DNA of 64,000 nt from NCBI GenBank assembly GCA_001829185.1, contig MIAR01000032.1:206133-270132 (forward strand). The letters are read 5' to 3'. Numbering within the stretch: position 1 is the stretch's first letter; the number at the start of each line of letters is the position of its first letter. This DNA comes from Spirochaetes bacterium GWB1_60_80. GTDB taxonomy: Bacteria > Spirochaetota > Spirochaetia > Treponematales > UBA12059. Position numbers and translations under genes: made by a program. Below the pieces are notes generated by a model. The model was not told where the DNA came from. It saw nothing but the letters and a program-made list of their open reading frames with translations, and ran no database searches. Shown here piece after piece: positions 60,632 to 64,000 of this stretch.

Positions 60632-61005
60632 GCCGGCCGTCCATCGGACCGAAAGCGGGCCAGCGCGTTCAGGATCTCGACCTTGGCCGGCGGCTTGCGC
60701 ACCACCGCCGCGCAGCCCAGGGCGGTTACCGATTCGATGGTCCTGGTCTGGATGTCCGCGGTAACAATGACCACCGACAGCCCGGGATGGCTGGCCTTGA
60801 TGGCTCGCAGAGCCTCGATTCCGCCCATGCCGGCCATGGTCAGGTCCAAAAAAACGATGACCGGATTGAGGCCGCCAGCCAAAAGCTCGAGGGCCGCCTC
60901 GCCGCTCGACGCCTCGACTATAGCTAATTCCGTATCCTTGAGAATGGACTTCAGGCTCATACGGGCGACGATAGAATCATCGACAATTAGGATTTTTGCG
61001 CTCAT
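60628..61005 (-). CDS. CheY-like single-domain response regulator
   Basis: 125 residues. Acidic pair in ILIVDDSIVARMSL (Asp 9-10), phosphorylation site VIVFLDLTMAGM (Asp about 54), switch Thr in VIVTAD and Lys in AVVRKPPAK. No output domain. It is transcribed first, ahead of CheC and the diguanylate cyclase. The kinase that phosphorylates it is not in the window. Confidence 0.92.
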   Translation of the reverse strand: MSAKILIVDDSIVARMSLKSILKDTELAIVEASSGEAALELLAGGLNPVIVFLDLTMAGMGGIEALRAIKASHPGLSVVIVTADIQTRTIESVTALGCAAVVRKPPAKVEILNALARFRSDGRPA

Positions 61006-61012
61006 GAGCCGA

Positions 61013-61042
61013 AGTATACGCCATCAACCCCTGGCGGCGCAA
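61013..61042 (-). promoter_or_regulatory. Promoter giving a near-leaderless cheY-like mRNA
   Basis: Minus strand TTGCGC (61037-61042), 18 bases, TATACT (61013-61018), seven bases, ATG 61005. No Shine-Dalgarno site fits in between. Confidence 0.6.
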
Positions 61043-61062
61043 TCTCGCCAGTAGGAAAAAGT

Positions 61063-61125
61063 GGCGCTAGTTTTGGTATGTTGAAAAGCCGCGTTTGGCT
61101 TTTTCAACAGCCGGCTAACTAGGCG
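61063..61125. repeat. Short palindromic element related to the MITE ends
   Basis: TGTTGAAAAGCC (61079-61090) and GGCTTTTTCAACA (61098-61110) form a long hairpin; CTAG lies on each side (61067-61070 and 61119-61122) within GGCGCTAG and CTAGGCGC. The TGTTGAAAA core is shared with the MITE termini at 49741 and 49869, so this may be a deletion derivative. It lies between the divergent cheY-like and rarD genes. Confidence 0.55.
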
Positions 61126-61216
61126 CTTGACGACCACGGCGCTTGACACGGCTTGGGCCGACCGGGCACTGTGGCAGGGGCCTTGGCAAGGAATACGGCT
61201 CGCAGTAGGTGAAATC

Positions 61217-62107
61217 ATGGACAAGAAACAGTACGCTACCGGGTTGATGAATGGATTGGGTGCTTTCCTGCTCTGGGGTTTGCTGCCGCTCTACTGGCGC
61301 TTGGTGGGTGCCATCGCGCCATACCAGATTTTTGCGCACCGGGTGGTCTGGTCGCTGCTTTTCGTGCTGATCCTGTTGCTAGCCAGAGGCGAGCTGCGCG
61401 AATTCGGCCGCTTGGTTCGACAGCCCAAGCTGTGGCTGCGCCTGCTAGGTCCGGCCGTCTTCATATCCATCAACTGGCTGACCTATATCTGGGGCGTCAA
61501 CTCCGGCTACGTCATCGAGTCCAGCCTCGGCTACTACATGAATCCCCTAGTGCTGACCTTGTTTGGCACGGTTTTCCTCAAGGAAAAGTTGACCAGGCTG
61601 CAAGCCGCCGGCATCGCCCTGTCGGCGGTGGGCGTAGCCATCAAGACGCTCAGCTACGGCCGCTTTCCCTGGGTGGCCATAGTGCTGGCAGTGACCTTTG
61701 CCGTCTACGGGCTGCTCAAGAAGCTGTCGCCGCTGAAATCGCTCAAGGGTCTGGGTTTCGAGACACTAATCATCAGCCTGCCGGCACTGGGCTATTTATT
61801 GTTCGCCGAGCTGGGTGGCAGTGGCATTGCCGGCAACCTGCCCTGGTATTACTGGCCGCTGATCATGGCCAGCGGCGTCGCCACTGCCGTGCCGCTGCTT
61901 TTGTTCGCCGAGGCGACTAGCCGACTGCCGCTGACGGTCATCGGCTTCCTGCAGTATCTGGCGCCGACCATTGCCTTGTTCCTTGGCATTTTCGTTTTTC
62001 AGGAGGACTTTGAGGCCGCCTCGCTCTTGGCTTTCGGCTTCGTCTGGACCGGCATCATCCTGTTCTCGGCGGCCCAGTACCGGCTTTTCCGGAAAGCCGC
62101 CGCCTGA
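61217..62107 (+). CDS. rarD: RarD/EamA-family permease
   Basis: 296 residues from ATG 61217 (AGGTGA upstream). Ten membrane segments. RarD marks: GLGAFLLWGLLPLYWRLVGAIAPYQIFAHRVVWSLLFV, NWLTYIWGVNSGYVIESSLGYYMNPLV, and LPLTVIGFLQYLAPTIALFLGIFVFQE. It belongs to the drug/metabolite transporter superfamily; the name comes from chloramphenicol sensitivity, but the substrate is not established. Ends with a strong terminator. Confidence 0.92.
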   Translation: MDKKQYATGLMNGLGAFLLWGLLPLYWRLVGAIAPYQIFAHRVVWSLLFVLILLLARGELREFGRLVRQPKLWLRLLGPAVFISINWLTYIWGVNSGYVIESSLGYYMNPLVLTLFGTVFLKEKLTRLQAAGIALSAVGVAIKTLSYGRFPWVAIVLAVTFAVYGLLKKLSPLKSLKGLGFETLIISLPALGYLLFAELGGSGIAGNLPWYYWPLIMASGVATAVPLLLFAEATSRLPLTVIGFLQYLAPTIALFLGIFVFQEDFEAASLLAFGFVWTGIILFSAAQYRLFRKAAA

Positions 62108-62113
62108 TGCAGA

Positions 62114-62146
62114 CGCCAAAAGGCCACTAGCGCTGGCCTTTTGGCG
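62114..62146. terminator. Strong hairpin terminator after rarD
   Basis: CGCCAAAAGGCCA, seven bases, TGGCCTTTTGGCG: a perfect 13-bp stem with an internal T-run in the descending arm. Symmetric, so it could act in either direction. Confidence 0.7.
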
Positions 62147-62235
62147 ACAATTAAACTATGCTTGATTACGCGGCCGGCTGGCTGCCACCCCGTCTCCGGG
62201 GTGGCGGTAGTAGCGGTGGTGCGGGAGGTGCTGTT

Positions 62236-63975
62236 GTGAAAAAAATACTCGTTTTACTGGTATTCGGCATCATGGTAGCCGGGACCTTGCTAGCCCAAGC
62301 CCGGACTGAAAACTTCCGTCAGGAAGGAATGAACTACATCGCCACCGCCAGTGGCCGGGGAGGCACCGAGGCCGAGGCTCAGAACGCCGCCCGCAGTAGC
62401 GCCATCCACGTCCTGGTGGTCTCCTTGAACAAGGACCGCCTGTTTGAGCAGCTGCTGTACCAGAATCCGCCTATCAACCTGGCTTTTGTCACCCTGGCTA
62501 GCCGCCTGTCGGGCGACCAATGGCTGGTTGAAGTCAGCCTGACTATCGACGACGAATCAATTCGCATCATGTACAACACCAGCTATCAGACCTCGGTTTT
62601 GACCGTGCTGGACGAGGTGGAAAGTCTGTTTTCCGAGGCTGAGGCCCTGGCTGACCAGGCCAAGACCGCCGAAGTGGAAACCGACCTGGGCACGGCCATC
62701 ACCCTGTACTGGCAGGCGGCCGAAGCCGGCGCCTCGGCCTTGCGCCTGCTGGAGCCTATCGAGGACGCCAGCCTGATGTCCAGCTCCGGGCTGCGCCGCG
62801 CCTCCGACCTGCGCGTTTTGCTGGCCGCCAGCCAAACCGCCGCCCTGGCCGGGTACAACCGCATCATGAGCGCCGAGAGCAACCTGGCGCGTGATGAAGC
62901 CGTTTCTACCGCCATCGGTTTGTTGGACGATATCGAGACGCATTCGCGCCAGTTGGAGGGCTGGCTGTCCGACCGGGCCGACCAATTGAACCGGGTCGAG
63001 AATCAGACACCCTCCAGCCTGACCGCCCTGCGCAACGAGCTGGATCTCAAGCTGGCCATGCTCCAGGACGACCTGCTCAGCCTGCAGCGTATTGGCAGCG
63101 CCATACCGCGCGCCTTGACGCTGGAGACGGCCCGCGCCGATATCGCCCGCCGCACCGTGGAGCGCCAACTACGCTTCCTGCGTACCTCCCGCTTGGCGGT
63201 GCAACGAGAACTGACCGATCCGGCCGTCGCCCGGGCCGAGCGGTCCCAGTTCATCAAAGGATTGCTCTTGCGCCAACCCAGCCGGGTAGCCGCGCTTCGC
63301 CTCTACAGCCCCATCGGCATAAATCCCGGAGCCACGACCTTCGGCCTTACCAATACCCATACCTTTGACGTCGACCTGACCAGCGAGCTACGCATCGGCC
63401 AACCGCGCGGCGCCTGGATGCGCAACAGCCTGTCCCTGGACGAAGGCCTCCTGACAATCGACCTGGCCGATTACATCAAGAGCACCAGCCTGACGCAAAG
63501 CTTTAGTCTCGGCTACGCCGGCGCCATGCTCTGGTCGGTCGGCATCGATTGGGACTGGCTGCGCTTCGTCAATGGCGACCCGGTCACCAAGCGGGTTGCG
63601 CCGCGCTTCAGCCTGGGCGGCCTGGATATGGACAGTGGTCGGGTACTGTGGCTGGCCAGCCTGTCCTGGGAGTTGCCCTACGCCGACACCGGCGACTTTG
63701 CCCTCATCAATTACCTTAATTTCGGCCTGGATGGCAGCCTGCGCTTCGGCAACTTTGCCGAGTTTGGCCTCAACTTGGCCTTGCGCAGCCGTCAGGATGA
63801 ATTCGACAACTATTACGACAGCTTCCGCTATGCGCTGAGCCTTGGTTTCCGCCTGCCGCCGCCCTTCCTGTGGGGCCTGGAGTTTACTGGCCACCTGGCC
63901 CGGCCTACTGTATCTGGCGTTGCCGACCCGCTGTCCAGCCATTTCTTCCGGATTTTCCTGGAATACACCTTATAG
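62236..63975 (+). CDS. Secreted protein with LPP20/FlgT-like N-terminus and barrel-like C-terminus
   Basis: 579 residues from GTG 62236; GGGAGG lies seven bases upstream and the residues before it do not fit a signal peptide. Signal MKKILVLLVFGIMVAGTLLAQ. Residues about 25-110 (YIATASGRGGTEAEAQNAARSSAIHVLVVSL, WLVEVSLTID) resemble the LPP20/FlgT-N fold. A helical middle (about 120-360) is followed by a C-terminal part with alternating strands ending FRIFLEYTL, as in outer-membrane barrels. No named family. An RBS and ATG follow within 22 bases, so it may start an operon. Confidence 0.78.
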   Translation: MKKILVLLVFGIMVAGTLLAQARTENFRQEGMNYIATASGRGGTEAEAQNAARSSAIHVLVVSLNKDRLFEQLLYQNPPINLAFVTLASRLSGDQWLVEVSLTIDDESIRIMYNTSYQTSVLTVLDEVESLFSEAEALADQAKTAEVETDLGTAITLYWQAAEAGASALRLLEPIEDASLMSSSGLRRASDLRVLLAASQTAALAGYNRIMSAESNLARDEAVSTAIGLLDDIETHSRQLEGWLSDRADQLNRVENQTPSSLTALRNELDLKLAMLQDDLLSLQRIGSAIPRALTLETARADIARRTVERQLRFLRTSRLAVQRELTDPAVARAERSQFIKGLLLRQPSRVAALRLYSPIGINPGATTFGLTNTHTFDVDLTSELRIGQPRGAWMRNSLSLDEGLLTIDLADYIKSTSLTQSFSLGYAGAMLWSVGIDWDWLRFVNGDPVTKRVAPRFSLGGLDMDSGRVLWLASLSWELPYADTGDFALINYLNFGLDGSLRFGNFAEFGLNLALRSRQDEFDNYYDSFRYALSLGFRLPPPFLWGLEFTGHLARPTVSGVADPLSSHFFRIFLEYTL

Positions 63976-63996
63976 CCATTGCAAGGAGCGTTTAGC

Positions 63997-64000
63997 ATGA
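63997..64000 (+). CDS. Start codon of a further gene at the right edge
   Basis: AAGGAG (63982-63987), nine bases, ATG at 63997. Only the start codon and one base are visible. It follows the barrel-like gene by 21 bases, so the two are probably cotranscribed. Confidence 0.45.

Noticed and set aside
1-64000. CRISPR arrays, tRNA or rRNA genes, prophage or integrase genes
   Set aside because: No regularly spaced repeats, no tRNA-like cloverleaf and no phage or integrase motifs were seen in the gaps between genes, nearly all of which are under 250 bases.

Overview
The window is GC-rich, densely packed DNA (57 coding regions counting two clipped at the edges; no rRNA, tRNA, CRISPR or intact transposase seen). 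The cell envelope is clearly diderm: an OmpA-family protein, a TolC-type channel with an RND pump, TonB/ExbB/ExbD and many lipobox lipoproteins. An aldehyde:ferredoxin oxidoreductase with a 16-cysteine ferredoxin and an L-cysteine desulfidase suggest an anaerobe or fermenter. The mix (adenylate cyclase plus FecR operon, CheC/CheY signalling, many orphan lipoproteins and barrels, ECF biotin uptake) fits a high-GC spirochaete best, but no ribosomal marker is present, so this is an inference of moderate strength.

Layout. 1-5.8 kb (minus): operon of a membrane adenylate cyclase, a FecR/fibronectin-like protein and a further secreted fibronectin-like protein. 6-10.8 kb (plus): galactokinase, GH36 alpha-galactosidase and an unrecognised GT-B-like protein. 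10.8-13.9 kb (plus): biotin uptake operon (BirA-like regulator, BioY, ECF ATPase, ECF transmembrane protein) behind a strong promoter and a perfect BirA-type operator. 14-19.9 kb (minus): TPR lipoprotein, nitroreductase plus cupin, then an operon for 5-formyl-THF cyclo-ligase, VanZ-like protein and RlmD-type methyltransferase. 20-24.8 kb: M48 protease, Nudix hydrolase, cysteine desulfidase plus DUF3820, CPBP protein. 24.8-28.4 kb (minus): frameshifted nitroreductase, then AOR/ferredoxin operon. 28.5-32 kb (minus): three lipoproteins, one a permuted papain-like hydrolase. 32-38.2 kb: barrel protein, OmpA fusion, ThiF/ThiS pair, ABC exporter. 38.3-43.5 kb: M16 peptidase and an ExbB-ExbD-TonB operon. 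43.6-49.7 kb: alpha/beta hydrolase, flavoprotein, methyltransferase, DUF2804, beta-hydroxyacid dehydrogenase, adenosine-specific kinase. 49.7-50.0 kb: a 129-bp palindromic MITE and a double TetR operator. 50-57.9 kb (plus): TetR-adaptor-RND-lipoprotein-TolC efflux operon. 57.9-61 kb (minus): DinB plus membrane protein, and a CheY-CheC-diguanylate cyclase operon. 61-64 kb (plus): RarD and a secreted barrel-like protein.

The most notable observation is that the BirA-like protein heading the biotin operon keeps its helix-turn-helix but has lost most signature residues of the biotin ligase active site; it may be a dedicated biotin-responsive repressor rather than a ligase. A second theme is promoter architecture: five to seven genes have a sigma70-like -10 box ending only 6-9 bases before the start codon, implying leaderless mRNAs, whereas other genes have clear Shine-Dalgarno sites.
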